Shown here piece by piece: positions 14,520 to 21,912 of a stretch of DNA of 21,912 nucleotides. The notes beneath the pieces were generated by a model. The model saw nothing but the letters and a program-made list of their open reading frames with translations. It ran no database searches and was not told where the DNA came from. The stretch covers positions 1 through 21,912 of the forward strand of contig CABULX010000024.1 in NCBI GenBank assembly GCA_902492545.1, read 5' to 3'. The translations under genes and the position numbers were made by a program. Source of the DNA: an uncultured Collinsella sp. Its GTDB lineage: Bacteria > Actinomycetota > Coriobacteriia > Coriobacteriales > Coriobacteriaceae. Position 1 is the first letter of the stretch, and each line of letters starts with the position of its first letter.

Positions 14520-14547
14520 TTGCAGGTGGTTGCGGTTGTGTTACACT
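14520..14547 (+). promoter_or_regulatory. Probable rho promoter
   Basis: TTGCAG (14520-14525), a 16-base spacer and TACACT (14542-14547) place the start near 14554. This leaves a leader of about 140 bases that contains a TCCGTC/GACGGA hairpin (14593-14611) and a CCCTG/CAGGG hairpin near 14629-14648. Rho genes are often autoregulated through their leader, but this leader has not been matched to a known one. Confidence 0.5.
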
Positions 14548-14691
14548 AACGCTGCGTATATGACGCAAATATCTCGATACAGATCAATGATGTCCGTCGG
14601 TATTTGACGGAGCTAGACTGTTTAGCCGCCCTGAAGGTTTATGCAGGGAGCATGTGATCACAGGGCTTGAAAAGAAAGTTGAGCAAACACT

Positions 14692-17274
14692 GTGTCTGAT
14701 CAACAGCAAGAAAACGAAATAACGACGACGCAAGCCGCTCCCGCTGCACCGGTTGCGTCGGACCAGGTCGCGGCGCCCGCGCAAGCCTCGGCTCCTGAGA
14801 CGCCTAAGGCTGCTTCGACGCCTACGCCTGTAGCGGCTGAGAAGGCCGTGTCTGCAACTGGTGAGGAGGCTGCTCCGGCAAAGCCCAAGCGTACGCGCCG
14901 CGCGGCCAAGCCTGCCGATGACGGCGAGGAGGTCACCAAGCCCAAGCGCCGTACCACGCGCACGACGCGCGCCAAGCGTACCGTTGCAGCTGACTCCTCG
15001 GCGCCGATTTCCGATGAGGTCGCGCAGGCACGTGCGTTGGCGCAGATTAGCGAGGCTCAGGTGGTGCGCGCCCGCCGTCGTGCTGCCGAGCGTGAGGCCG
15101 CGGCTCTGACCGAGCTTGCAGCTCCGTTTGTGCCCGAGACGCCTGCCGCCACCGAGACCCCTGTCGCCGACCAGCCAACCGAGAAGCCGGTACCGCGCAC
15201 ACGCCGTCGCACGGCTGCTAAGGCCGAGCAGGTTGCCGATCAGGTAACCCCCGAGCTCGCTGAGGCTTCGGTCCGTTCCGCGGCAGGGGAGGGCACATCG
15301 CCTGTTGAGCCCGCTGCGCCTGTCGAGGCCAGCGAAGTTCCCGTTGTCGATCCGGCTTTGCGCCCGCACCGTCGCGGTCGCAAGCCCAAGGCTTTCGTCG
15401 AGGCCGAGAAGGCCGCAGCCGCAGCCGCCGCCGCTCGGGATGCTGCGGCGACCGCCGAGCCTGCAACCGCTGCCGACGCGCCCGTCCAGGATGCTACGAC
15501 TTCCGAGGCCGTTTCTGCCGATGTCGAGCCCGCCGACGTCCGTCCTGGTCGCAGCCATCGTACTGCTGCTAAGCGCACGTCCAAGGCCAAGGCTGCCAAG
15601 AAGGGTGCGTCCGAGGTTTCCGCCGAGACGACCGCCGATGCATCGACTGATGCCGCCGAGCCCCAAGACGTCGAACAGTCTGCGTCCGAGAAGCCCAAGC
15701 GCGGTCGCAAGAAGTCCGCTAAGGCCAAGGCCGTCGAGCAGCATGCCGAGGCCGAGCCGCAGGGCGATTCCAATGCCGAGGCCAGCGATGATGCTTCGGC
15801 TAACGAAGACGCCTCCGCAACCGATGGCACCGCCCCCGTCGAGACCGAAGAGAGCGCTCGCCCCAACCGCCGTCAGCACAAGCGCAACGACGAGCGTAAT
15901 GACCGCAACGAGCGCAAGGACGAGCGTAACAACGATCGCCGCAACCGTCAGCGCGACCGCAAGCAGCGCAATAAGGAGCGCAATGCCGCTCCGACTGAGC
16001 CCACGCTTTCGCGCGAGGAGCTCGCGGCCATGAAGGTCGCCGAGCTGCGCGAGAAGGCCAAGGAGTTCGAGATCGAGACGACCGGCAAGAAGAAGGCCGA
16101 GCTCGTCGAGGAGATCTACGTCACCGCCGCAAAGGCCGAGGGTTTCCGCGATATCAAGGGCATTCTGCAGATTCGCCCAGACAGCTCCGGCATCATCCAC
16201 GCCCATGGCTACATGAAGTCCAACGACGACGCCTTCGTGCCCGCATACCTCATCCGTTCCGCGCGTCTGCGCACGGGCGATGTCATCGAGGGCTCGCTGC
16301 GTCCTTCGCGCGGCGGCGACAAGCGCGCCGGCCTCGCCAAGATCACGACCGTCAACGGCATGGATCCTGAGCAGATTCGCAATCGCCCCAAGTTCGGCGA
16401 CCTCACCCCGGTCTATCCCAACGAGCCGCTGCGCATGGAGCATGGCAAGGATTCCATTACCGGTCGTGCCATCGACATCGTGTCGCCGATCGGCAAGGGT
16501 CAGCGCGGCCTGATTGTGTCCCCGCCTAAGGCCGGCAAGACGACGATCCTCAAGAAAATCTGCCAGTCTATCTCGATTAACAACCCCGAGGTGCACCTCA
16601 TCTGCCTGCTCGTCGACGAGCGCCCCGAAGAGGTCACCGATATGCAGCGTTCCATCAAGGGCGAGGTTGTGGCGTCGACCTTCGATATGCCCGCCGACAA
16701 CCACACTCGCGTGGCAGAGCTCGTCATCGAGCGCGCCAAGCGCATCGTGGAACTGGGCGGCGATGTTGTAGTTGTGCTCGACTCCATCACGCGTCTTGCC
16801 CGCGCCTACAACTTGGCGGCGCCCGCCTCAGGCCGCATCCTTTCGGGCGGCGTTGATTCGGCGGCACTGTATCCGCCCAAGCGTTTTCTGGGTGCAGCCC
16901 GCAATATCGAGAACGGTGGCTCGCTCACCATCCTGGCCTCCGCACTCATCGATACCGGTTCCAAGATGGACGAGGTCATCTTTGAGGAGTTCAAGGGTAC
17001 CGGCAACATGGAGCTCAAGCTCGACCGCGACCTGGCCGATCGCCGCATTTTCCCGGCCATCGACCCTGTTGCCTCGGGTACGCGCAACGAGGACCTGCTG
17101 GTCGACGAGCAGATGCGCCCGTTTGTCTTTGGTCTGCGTCGCATCCTCGCCGGCATGAACAATACCGAGCGCGCGGCCGCATCGTTTATCAAGGGCCTCA
17201 AGGGCACCAACACCAACCAGGAGTTCCTGGTGCGTTCGGCCAAAAAGCATAGCGACTACGAGCAGACGTTCTAA
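14692..17274 (+). CDS. rho: Transcription termination factor Rho with long N-terminal extension
   Basis: This is an 860-residue hexameric RNA helicase that ends transcription. The core occupies about residues 439-860. It consists of a SAP-like Rho_N helix region (LSREELAAMKVAELREKA), the cold-shock-type RNA-binding domain from about 485 (GILQIRPDSSG), the Walker A PPKAGKTT (611-618, Lys616), the Walker B VVVVLDS (Asp697), and GTGNMELKLDRDLADRR near the R-loop. Residues 1-438 are low-complexity: Ala/Pro/Glu-rich with repeated basic patches (KPKRTRR, HRRGRKPKA, KRGRKKSAKAKA) and an Arg/Asn-rich block at about 390-432. Extended Rho proteins are known in Actinobacteria, where the insert adds RNA binding, but this one roughly doubles the protein. 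The start is GTG with a weak ribosome binding site; no better in-frame start lies just upstream. Confidence 0.96.
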   Translation: MSDQQQENEITTTQAAPAAPVASDQVAAPAQASAPETPKAASTPTPVAAEKAVSATGEEAAPAKPKRTRRAAKPADDGEEVTKPKRRTTRTTRAKRTVAADSSAPISDEVAQARALAQISEAQVVRARRRAAEREAAALTELAAPFVPETPAATETPVADQPTEKPVPRTRRRTAAKAEQVADQVTPELAEASVRSAAGEGTSPVEPAAPVEASEVPVVDPALRPHRRGRKPKAFVEAEKAAAAAAAARDAAATAEPATAADAPVQDATTSEAVSADVEPADVRPGRSHRTAAKRTSKAKAAKKGASEVSAETTADASTDAAEPQDVEQSASEKPKRGRKKSAKAKAVEQHAEAEPQGDSNAEASDDASANEDASATDGTAPVETEESARPNRRQHKRNDERNDRNERKDERNNDRRNRQRDRKQRNKERNAAPTEPTLSREELAAMKVAELREKAKEFEIETTGKKKAELVEEIYVTAAKAEGFRDIKGILQIRPDSSGIIHAHGYMKSNDDAFVPAYLIRSARLRTGDVIEGSLRPSRGGDKRAGLAKITTVNGMDPEQIRNRPKFGDLTPVYPNEPLRMEHGKDSITGRAIDIVSPIGKGQRGLIVSPPKAGKTTILKKICQSISINNPEVHLICLLVDERPEEVTDMQRSIKGEVVASTFDMPADNHTRVAELVIERAKRIVELGGDVVVVLDSITRLARAYNLAAPASGRILSGGVDSAALYPPKRFLGAARNIENGGSLTILASALIDTGSKMDEVIFEEFKGTGNMELKLDRDLADRRIFPAIDPVASGTRNEDLLVDEQMRPFVFGLRRILAGMNNTERAAASFIKGLKGTNTNQEFLVRSAKKHSDYEQTF

Positions 17275-17311
17275 GTCGTCAACCGCACGCGGCGTTATTG
17301 CCGGCGCGATG

Positions 17312-17343
17312 AAGGGTCGGGGCTTGCGCCTCGGCCCTTTTTA
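17312..17343 (+). terminator. Intrinsic terminator of rho
   Basis: A 12-bp stem AAGGGTCGGGGC/GCCTCGGCCCTT (two G-U pairs) with loop TTGC is followed by a T-run. Confidence 0.9.
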
Positions 17344-17584
17344 TATCGCCACTCGGCGCCAGTTATCGACCATAAGACTGGCAAGCAGCAGGTTTCCCGT
17401 TTCAATCCGACATCGTCGCTTGCAATCGACAGGGCGGTTTCGCATAATAGCTTTTAAGCTTCGCGACGGAAAACGCAGATGAAACGAACCATATACCGTT
17501 GCTTTGGGGCATAGCCCCGCTTCATCTTCTCTCGCGCAGCCAACTGAATGATGCGATTTGGGTGCTGGAAGATGGGGAGAGCTC
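17344..17584. other. Intergenic region before the two-TM protein
   Basis: This holds a good promoter (17420-17448) and, in the leader, a GGGGC-ATA-GCCCC hairpin (17506-17518). An 81-codon minus-strand frame here (17341-17586) has no support as a gene. Nothing else is recognisable. Confidence 0.5.
17420..17448 (+). promoter_or_regulatory. Promoter of the two-TM protein / vanZ-like operon
   Basis: TTGCAA (17420-17425) is 17 bases before CATAAT (17443-17448), giving a start near 17455 and a leader of about 130 bases. A short inverted repeat AGCTT-TT-AAGCT lies at the start site. Confidence 0.65.
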
Positions 17585-18985
17585 ATGGCTTCTTCTGATG
17601 CAACACAACGAGCAGTCCTTGCCGGACTTTCGTGCGGGATCGGCCTGGCCGCCCCCGTGGTTATGTATGCCGCGACGCTGCCGTTTTCGTCGGTGAACGA
17701 GACGGTCGTGGCGGGTGCGGTTCCCTTCGCCGTGGGCGCGGTGGCGGGCGTGGGTATCTATGCCGCCTCGCTGGGCATCTCCGAGTACCGTGCGCAGCGT
17801 GAAGAGCGTCTGTTCCAGCCCGATGCCATGGGCGGTGCTGCCAATCTCAATCAACATCAAAGTGAGTTCAAGACCGCCTCGATTCCGGCTCAGCAGCAGG
17901 ATGCGACTCCTTACGCTGCGGCTTCTGCTTCTCAGGCTCAGGCGGAGCAGTCTACCTCGGCATACCTTTCCGGCCTGACTGGTGCGTTCCAGCGCCGTCA
18001 TGCCGATGATGGTGTCCCTACCATCGCTCGAGCCGCAGATGCTATGGACGAGGCCGAGGCTTGGTCCATGATCGACAGTATGCTCGACGACGATTCGCCG
18101 GTGAGCTGCGACCCTGCACACTCGCGCGACGTCTATCAAGTCGCCATCGACGAGCTTACCAACGGCGGGCAGACCGGCTCCTTCAATCGTGACGACATCG
18201 CCGCCGCGGCGCGCGCCGTGTCGGGCTCCCAGGCCGCCCCTGCGGGCAGCACGGCGGCTTTCGTGGCACTCGTTGCCAACGCGGCAGCCAATAACGCCTA
18301 CAACGCTACCTCGGGCGACGCGAACGCTTCTGCCGATTATTCGTACGTTGATGAAGCCATTACCGCGGACGAGGAGGCCGTTGCCGCCCGCCGTGCCGCC
18401 GAGAGCTCGCTTTGGGGCGCTCCTGCTCAGCAGCAGGCGGCTGAGGCTGCGCCGTACAACGCAAACCTCGCCAGCATGCCTATCATCTCCGGTGCCGCGG
18501 ACATCGATCTCGATGACCTCGATGAGCCTGCAGCCATCACCGCATCGATTGATGCCCAAGATCGCATCGACACCGGCGACCTTCCGGACGCCTCGCTCGA
18601 GGTCGATGTCCCCATGGCCGATTACTCGGGCCACGAGGACATGTGGGCCGCCGCCACCGCGATTCTGGATGAGATTGACGAGCCCGCTCCTGTTGCAGTC
18701 CCCACTCCCGTCGCTGCCCCTCAGCCTGCTGCTCCCGCCTATGTCGGCCGTCACAGCGCTGTGTTCCCCGAGGATACCGCCCGTATCTCGCGCGAGAGCA
18801 TCGAGCGGGCCGAGGCTATTGCCGCCGGCATTATGGAAAATCGTCGTCACGAGCGCGTCAATCAGATCCTCGAGGAAGAGATCGAGCGCCTGCAGTCCTC
18901 TACCGCCAAGCGTACGGGCCGTGCCTATCTGAGCGTTATCGAGGGCGGTACCGCCAGCTTCGCGCCGCTCCGCGCGGAGGCATAA
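17585..18985 (+). CDS. Two-TM membrane protein with long disordered acidic tail, unknown function
   Basis: I do not recognise a family for this 466-residue protein. Two hydrophobic helices lie at the N-terminus (about 10-34 and 41-65, LSCGIGLAAPVVMYAATLPF and VPFAVGAVAGVGIYAASLGI). A basic EYRAQREER stretch follows. About residues 70-400 are a low-complexity Ala/Asp/Glu-rich region with short charged helices (for example EEAVAARRAAESSLW). A more ordered segment near the C-terminus (SRESIERAEAIAAGIMENRR, then RVNQILEEEIERLQ) looks helical. The ATG at 17585 has GGGGAG at good spacing. The VanZ-like gene begins 7 bases after its stop and its ribosome binding site lies inside this gene, so the two are probably translationally linked. 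It is probably lineage-specific. Confidence 0.75.
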   Translation: MASSDATQRAVLAGLSCGIGLAAPVVMYAATLPFSSVNETVVAGAVPFAVGAVAGVGIYAASLGISEYRAQREERLFQPDAMGGAANLNQHQSEFKTASIPAQQQDATPYAAASASQAQAEQSTSAYLSGLTGAFQRRHADDGVPTIARAADAMDEAEAWSMIDSMLDDDSPVSCDPAHSRDVYQVAIDELTNGGQTGSFNRDDIAAAARAVSGSQAAPAGSTAAFVALVANAAANNAYNATSGDANASADYSYVDEAITADEEAVAARRAAESSLWGAPAQQQAAEAAPYNANLASMPIISGAADIDLDDLDEPAAITASIDAQDRIDTGDLPDASLEVDVPMADYSGHEDMWAAATAILDEIDEPAPVAVPTPVAAPQPAAPAYVGRHSAVFPEDTARISRESIERAEAIAAGIMENRRHERVNQILEEEIERLQSSTAKRTGRAYLSVIEGGTASFAPLRAEA

Positions 18986-18992
18986 CTTCTGC

Positions 18993-19442
18993 ATGGTTAA
19001 GATCAATCGAAAATGGGCGGTCGTGACCTGCCTGATGGCGCTCTTGATCTGGGGCAATTCGCTGGTTCCCGGCTCGGGGTCGGGCTCACTGAGTCTAACG
19101 GTCATGGAAGCTATCCGCGGTTTCCTGCACGGCGTGGGACTTCCATATGAATGGGTGACCAACTTTGTTGTTCGCAAGTGCGCGCATTTTACCGAGTATA
19201 TGGTGCTCGGCATCCTGGCAACGCACGCTTTTGATTTTGAGGGCCGGCACACCTTTGACGTGCTGCTGCCCACGGCGGTGTTCCTGCTGCTGATTCCCTC
19301 GATCGACGAGACGATTCAGCTCTTTGTGCCGGGACGCGCCGGCATGATCACCGATGTGATGATCGACTGCTGTGGAGCGGCAATGGGCGTTGTGCTCCGA
19401 TATCTCTTACGGTCGCTGATGTACGCCAAAAAGGCCGCCTAG
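18993..19442 (+). CDS. VanZ-family membrane protein
   Basis: This 149-residue membrane protein has about four hydrophobic segments: near 8-22, a second around EYMVLGILATHAF, VLLPTAVFLLLIP, and the C-terminal DCCGAAMGVVLRYLL. The VanZ-family motifs RKCAHFTEYMVLG and PSIDETIQLFVPGRAGMITDVMIDCCGA are intact. VanZ itself gives low-level teicoplanin resistance, but most family members have no defined role, and resistance should not be assumed here. It is the second gene of an operon with the two-TM protein; the GGAGG at 18976-18980 is about 12 bases before its ATG. The stop codon lies inside the terminator stem. Confidence 0.88.
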   Translation: MVKINRKWAVVTCLMALLIWGNSLVPGSGSGSLSLTVMEAIRGFLHGVGLPYEWVTNFVVRKCAHFTEYMVLGILATHAFDFEGRHTFDVLLPTAVFLLLIPSIDETIQLFVPGRAGMITDVMIDCCGAAMGVVLRYLLRSLMYAKKAA

Positions 19443-19474
19443 GACGTATTGTTTGGTCCTAGGCGGCCTTTTTT
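19428..19474. terminator. Strong bidirectional terminator overlapping the VanZ stop codon
   Basis: A perfect 18-bp inverted repeat (19428-19445 with 19456-19473) has A5 and T6 ends, so it can stop transcription on both strands. The last codons and the stop of the VanZ-like gene form the left arm. Confidence 0.95.
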
Positions 19475-19556
19475 ATTTGAGGGCTTATATGAGGCGTGGT
19501 GGCGTCGTTCCATTGGTCGGATTTGCTGGGCGCGCCACGCCCCGTGGGTGCGTCTG

Positions 19557-20447
19557 TTACTGAAGCGCCTGTGCGCCCAGGGCAAGGCAACCCATGATGC
19601 CCTGCTTGCCCTCGAGGCTGTTGTTGACAATGTAGGTATCGATGTCGTTGACCTCGGGCGTGACGATATAGCCGTTGAGCATTTCGGCACATTTCTTGCG
19701 TGCGAGCGGCACGATGGGGGTGTGGTCGGCCACGCCGCCGCCGATGATGATCTTTTGCGGCGCGTAGCACAGCGTGTAGGTCATGAGCGCCTGTGCCAGA
19801 TAGCCGGCGAGCAGGTCCATGGCCTCCGGGTCATCGGCCATGTCTCCGGCGCTCTTGCCATCCCAGCGCTTTTTAACGCCGGGGCCGGCGATGAGGCCCT
19901 CGAGACAGTTGTCGTGGAAGGGGCAGGCGCTGTGCTCGCCAATGGTGTCGCGCGGGTCGCGCGTGACCAGGATGTGGCCGGCCTCGGGATGCATCATGCC
20001 GTGCACGAGCTTACCGCCCGAGAGCACGCCGGCGCCCACGCCGGTGCCGATGGTCAGGTAGACCACGTCGGTGAGGCCCTTGGCGCAACCAAACGTGACC
20101 TCGCCCAGGCAGGCGACGTTGACGTCGGTATCGTAGCCGCAGGGGATATTGAGCTCGTTTTGGATAGTGCCCAGCAGGTCAAAGTAGCGCCATGCCGTTT
20201 TGGGCGTCTCCAGGATCTTGCCGTATTGGGGCGAGGCAGGGTTGACTGCGGTGGGGCCAAAGGCGCCGATGCCCAGCGCGGCGATGCCCTTGTCGGCAAA
20301 CCATGCGTTGACGGCCTCAACGGTCTCCTGCGGGGTCGTGGTCGCGATCTGCTCGCGCTCTAGGACCGTACCGTCCGCATAGCCCGTGGCGCAGACCATC
20401 TTGGTGCCACCGGCCTCGAGCGCTCCGATAAGCTGCTGCTCTGCCAT
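19557..20447 (-). CDS. ROK-family sugar kinase, probable fructokinase
   Basis: This 296-residue cytoplasmic kinase has GALEAGGTK (ATP phosphate-binding), GIGAFGP, the catalytic-region TDVNVACLGE, LTIGTGVGAG, and MHPEAGH followed by the zinc motif HSACPFHDNCLEG. The short HxCPxHxxCxEG zinc site and the length fit the ROK fructokinase subgroup rather than glucokinase or NagC-type repressors, as there is no N-terminal DNA-binding domain. It would phosphorylate fructose or a related hexose with ATP. The ATG at 20447 has GAGAGG just upstream. No sugar transporter or hydrolase adjoins it, so its pathway is not clear from the window. It is transcribed alone, after the aminotransferase terminator. 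Confidence 0.9.
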   Translation of the reverse strand: MAEQQLIGALEAGGTKMVCATGYADGTVLEREQIATTTPQETVEAVNAWFADKGIAALGIGAFGPTAVNPASPQYGKILETPKTAWRYFDLLGTIQNELNIPCGYDTDVNVACLGEVTFGCAKGLTDVVYLTIGTGVGAGVLSGGKLVHGMMHPEAGHILVTRDPRDTIGEHSACPFHDNCLEGLIAGPGVKKRWDGKSAGDMADDPEAMDLLAGYLAQALMTYTLCYAPQKIIIGGGVADHTPIVPLARKKCAEMLNGYIVTPEVNDIDTYIVNNSLEGKQGIMGCLALGAQALQ

Positions 20448-20485
20448 AGTATTCCTCTCTCTGGGACGAGTTGCTCCGTGACTAA

Positions 20486-20503
20486 AGTATAGAGCTCTAA
20501 ACT
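20486..20503 (-). promoter_or_regulatory. -10 element with overlapping operator-like palindrome, ROK kinase
   Basis: The minus strand reads TATACT (5/6 -10). It is embedded in an 18-bp palindrome, AGT-N-TAGAGCTCTA-N-ACT, that matches everywhere except one symmetric pair. A repressor site at the promoter is plausible. The -35 is poor. Confidence 0.45.
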
Positions 20504-20522
20504 ATTTAAGAAAGCGCTATAG

Positions 20523-20563
20523 AAAGAAGCCTCGCAACGCGGCGGGCGGTGCGGGGCTTCTTT
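20523..20563 (-). terminator. Terminator of the aminotransferase gene
   Basis: A 14-bp stem (20523-20536 with 20550-20563, one G-U pair) with a 13-base loop ends on the minus strand in TTCTTTCT. It lies 26 bases after the stop codon. Confidence 0.85.
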
Positions 20564-20588
20564 GGTTGCTTTAGTTGCCGGGCCGTCC

Positions 20589-21770
20589 TTACCCGCGCGG
20601 CTTGATTTTATCACGTAGCGACTTGAGGTTCTCCAGCGCCGCGTTAAGCGTCTCGTCTCGCTTGGCAAAGTGGAAACGAATCAGATGGTTGACGGGCTCG
20701 CGGAAGAAGCTCGAGCCGGGCACGGCGCCCACGCCCACCTTAGACGCGAGGTCCTCGCAGAATTCGAGGTCGCTGTCATAGCCAAACTCAGAGATGTCCA
20801 TCATGACGTAGTAGGCGCCCTGCGGCACGTTGTGCGTGAGGCCGATGCTGCCGAGTCCCTGACAGAACAGGTCGCGCTTGGCGGTGTAGAGGTCGAGGAC
20901 CTCCTGGTAATAGCTGTCGTCGAAGTTGAGGGCGGTGACGACAGCTTCCTGCAGGGGAGCGGCGGCACCCACGGTGAGGAAGTCGTGGACCTTCTTGATG
21001 CGCTCGGTGATCTGGGCCGGGGCAATGGTGTAGCCCAGACGCCAGCCGGTGATGGAGTACGTTTTGGACAGCGAGCTGCAGCTGATGGTTCGCTCGAACA
21101 TGCCGGGCAGCGTGGCCATATAGACGTGCTCGTGGGGCGCGTAGACGATGTGCTCGTACACCTCGTCGGTGATGCAGTAGGTGTCGTACTTTTTGCAGAG
21201 GTCGGCGATAAAGGTGAGCTCCTCGCGCGTAAAGACCTTGCCGCAAGGGTTGGAAGGGTTGCACAGGACGATGGCCTTGGGGTCGTTGTCGCGGAAGGCC
21301 GCCTCGAGTGTCTCGCGGTCAAAGTCGAATGTGGGCGGGTTGAGCGGCACGTAGATAGGCTCGGCACCCGAAAGGATCGTGTCGGCGCCGTAGTTCTCGT
21401 AGAACGGCGAGAAGATGACGACCTTGTCTCCGGGGTTCGTAACCGTCATCATGGCGGCCATCATGGCCTCGGTGGAGCCGCAGGTGACTACGATATTCTC
21501 GTTGGGGTTTACCGACATGCCCATAAAATGCTCCTGCTTGGCGGCAAGCGCCTCACGCATGGCCTGGGAGCCCCAGGTGATGGAGTACTGGTGGTAAAGC
21601 GGCTTGGGGTCGGTGGCGATGGTGCTGAGGCTATCGAGCAGCTGCGCTGGGGGATCGAAGTCAGGGAAGCCCTGCGAGAGATTGACAGCGCCGTACTTAT
21701 TGGAGATGCGTGTCATGCGGCGGATGACCGAATCGGTAAACGTTGCCGTGCGGTTGGAGAGTTCTTTCAT
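20589..21770 (-). CDS. Class I PLP-dependent aminotransferase
   Basis: This 393-residue cytoplasmic fold-type I enzyme transfers an amino group between an amino acid and a 2-oxoacid using PLP. Visible are NLSQGFPDFDPP, CGSTEAMMAAM (phosphate loop), CNPSNPCGKVF, the ITDEVYEHI aspartate, SSLSKTYSITGWRLGY with the Schiff-base Lys, and HLIRFHFAKRDET with the carboxylate-binding Arg. The N-terminal SQGFPDFDPP pattern resembles kynurenine/methionine-type aminotransferases (KAT/YbdL group), but the exact substrate is not determined. The ATG at 21770 has AAAGGA five bases upstream; the alternative ATG at 21788 is not as well placed. The gene is monocistronic with its own terminator. Confidence 0.92.
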   Translation of the reverse strand: MKELSNRTATFTDSVIRRMTRISNKYGAVNLSQGFPDFDPPAQLLDSLSTIATDPKPLYHQYSITWGSQAMREALAAKQEHFMGMSVNPNENIVVTCGSTEAMMAAMMTVTNPGDKVVIFSPFYENYGADTILSGAEPIYVPLNPPTFDFDRETLEAAFRDNDPKAIVLCNPSNPCGKVFTREELTFIADLCKKYDTYCITDEVYEHIVYAPHEHVYMATLPGMFERTISCSSLSKTYSITGWRLGYTIAPAQITERIKKVHDFLTVGAAAPLQEAVVTALNFDDSYYQEVLDLYTAKRDLFCQGLGSIGLTHNVPQGAYYVMMDISEFGYDSDLEFCEDLASKVGVGAVPGSSFFREPVNHLIRFHFAKRDETLNAALENLKSLRDKIKPRG

Positions 21771-21778
21771 GACGGTCC

Positions 21779-21838
21779 TTTCGAGCATTTGCAGTGGGGC
21801 AAGTTTACTCCTATGAAACCGGTGGGATTTGCTCGAAA
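21779..21838. promoter_or_regulatory. Inverted repeat upstream of the aminotransferase
   Basis: TTTCGAGCA (21779-21787) and its perfect complement TGCTCGAAA (21830-21838) flank 42 bases. A further related motif, CTCGAAAG, follows at 21844-21851. The repeated TTTCGAG units in the promoter region could be binding sites. The promoter itself is not clear. Confidence 0.35.
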
Positions 21839-21912
21839 TGGTCTCGAAAGACTCTTTGGTTGATTTTCAATCTCAACGCAACAGCCTGAACGGACCCCGC
21901 GTTTCCGCAGCT

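Noticed and set aside
14653..14662. TGTGATCACA palindrome before rho, resembling a CRP site
   Set aside because: The half sites abut with no 6-base spacer, so it is not a CRP/FNR-type site; it is probably chance.
14584..16704. 706-codon minus-strand open frame opposite rho
   Set aside because: It is an antisense shadow of the low-complexity rho extension; its Gly/Leu/Arg-rich product mirrors the Ala/Glu codons on the plus strand.
17341..17586. 81-codon minus-strand frame after rho
   Set aside because: It covers the rho terminator end, a good plus-strand promoter and the next gene's ribosome binding site; its composition is not protein-like.

Overview
The window looks like chromosomal DNA from a high-GC Coriobacteriia-type actinobacterium, most likely Collinsella or a close relative. 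That placement is inferred from codon bias, a CarD-family protein, a Rho factor with a very long disordered N-terminal extension, and the style of the intergenic repeats. No taxonomic search was possible. Most of the window is core metabolism and information processing. The accessory character lies in the intergenic repeats and one REP-associated transposase.

Left part (1-3710). The 5' end of trpS and a WecA/TagO-type polyprenyl-phosphate sugar-phosphate transferase lie on the minus strand. Upstream of them is a structured RNA with its own promoter and terminator, which I read as a 6S RNA. A divergent PflX-type radical SAM protein, a tRNA-Ala(CGC) with a strong promoter and terminator, and a small coiled-coil, tail-anchored membrane protein follow on the plus strand.

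Centre (3790-11480). pncB (NAD salvage) is followed by the proline genes proB and proA. These are separated by an oppositely oriented S33 prolyl-aminopeptidase-like hydrolase, so proline synthesis and proline release from peptides are physically linked. Next come a COG2316-type HD-domain protein and a Y1 REP-associated tyrosine transposase (RAYT). Three copies of a 42-44 bp palindromic repeat each begin inside the stop codon of a gene (proA, the HD gene and carD). Two of these copies flank the RAYT in inverted orientation. A second, unrelated tandem repeat sits downstream of the peptidase.

Right part (11478-21912). A CarD/CdnL-like RNA polymerase-binding protein is divergent from argS. A 150 bp MITE-like inverted repeat precedes rho, whose product is 860 residues with about 438 residues of low-complexity extension before a normal 420-residue core. 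An unrecognised two-TM protein and a VanZ-family protein form a two-gene operon ending in a strong bidirectional terminator. A zinc-motif ROK sugar kinase and a class I PLP aminotransferase on the minus strand close the window.

The most unusual signals are the stop-codon-abutting palindromic repeats next to a RAYT, the inverted repeat before rho, the 6S-like RNA, the rho extension and the split proB/proA arrangement.
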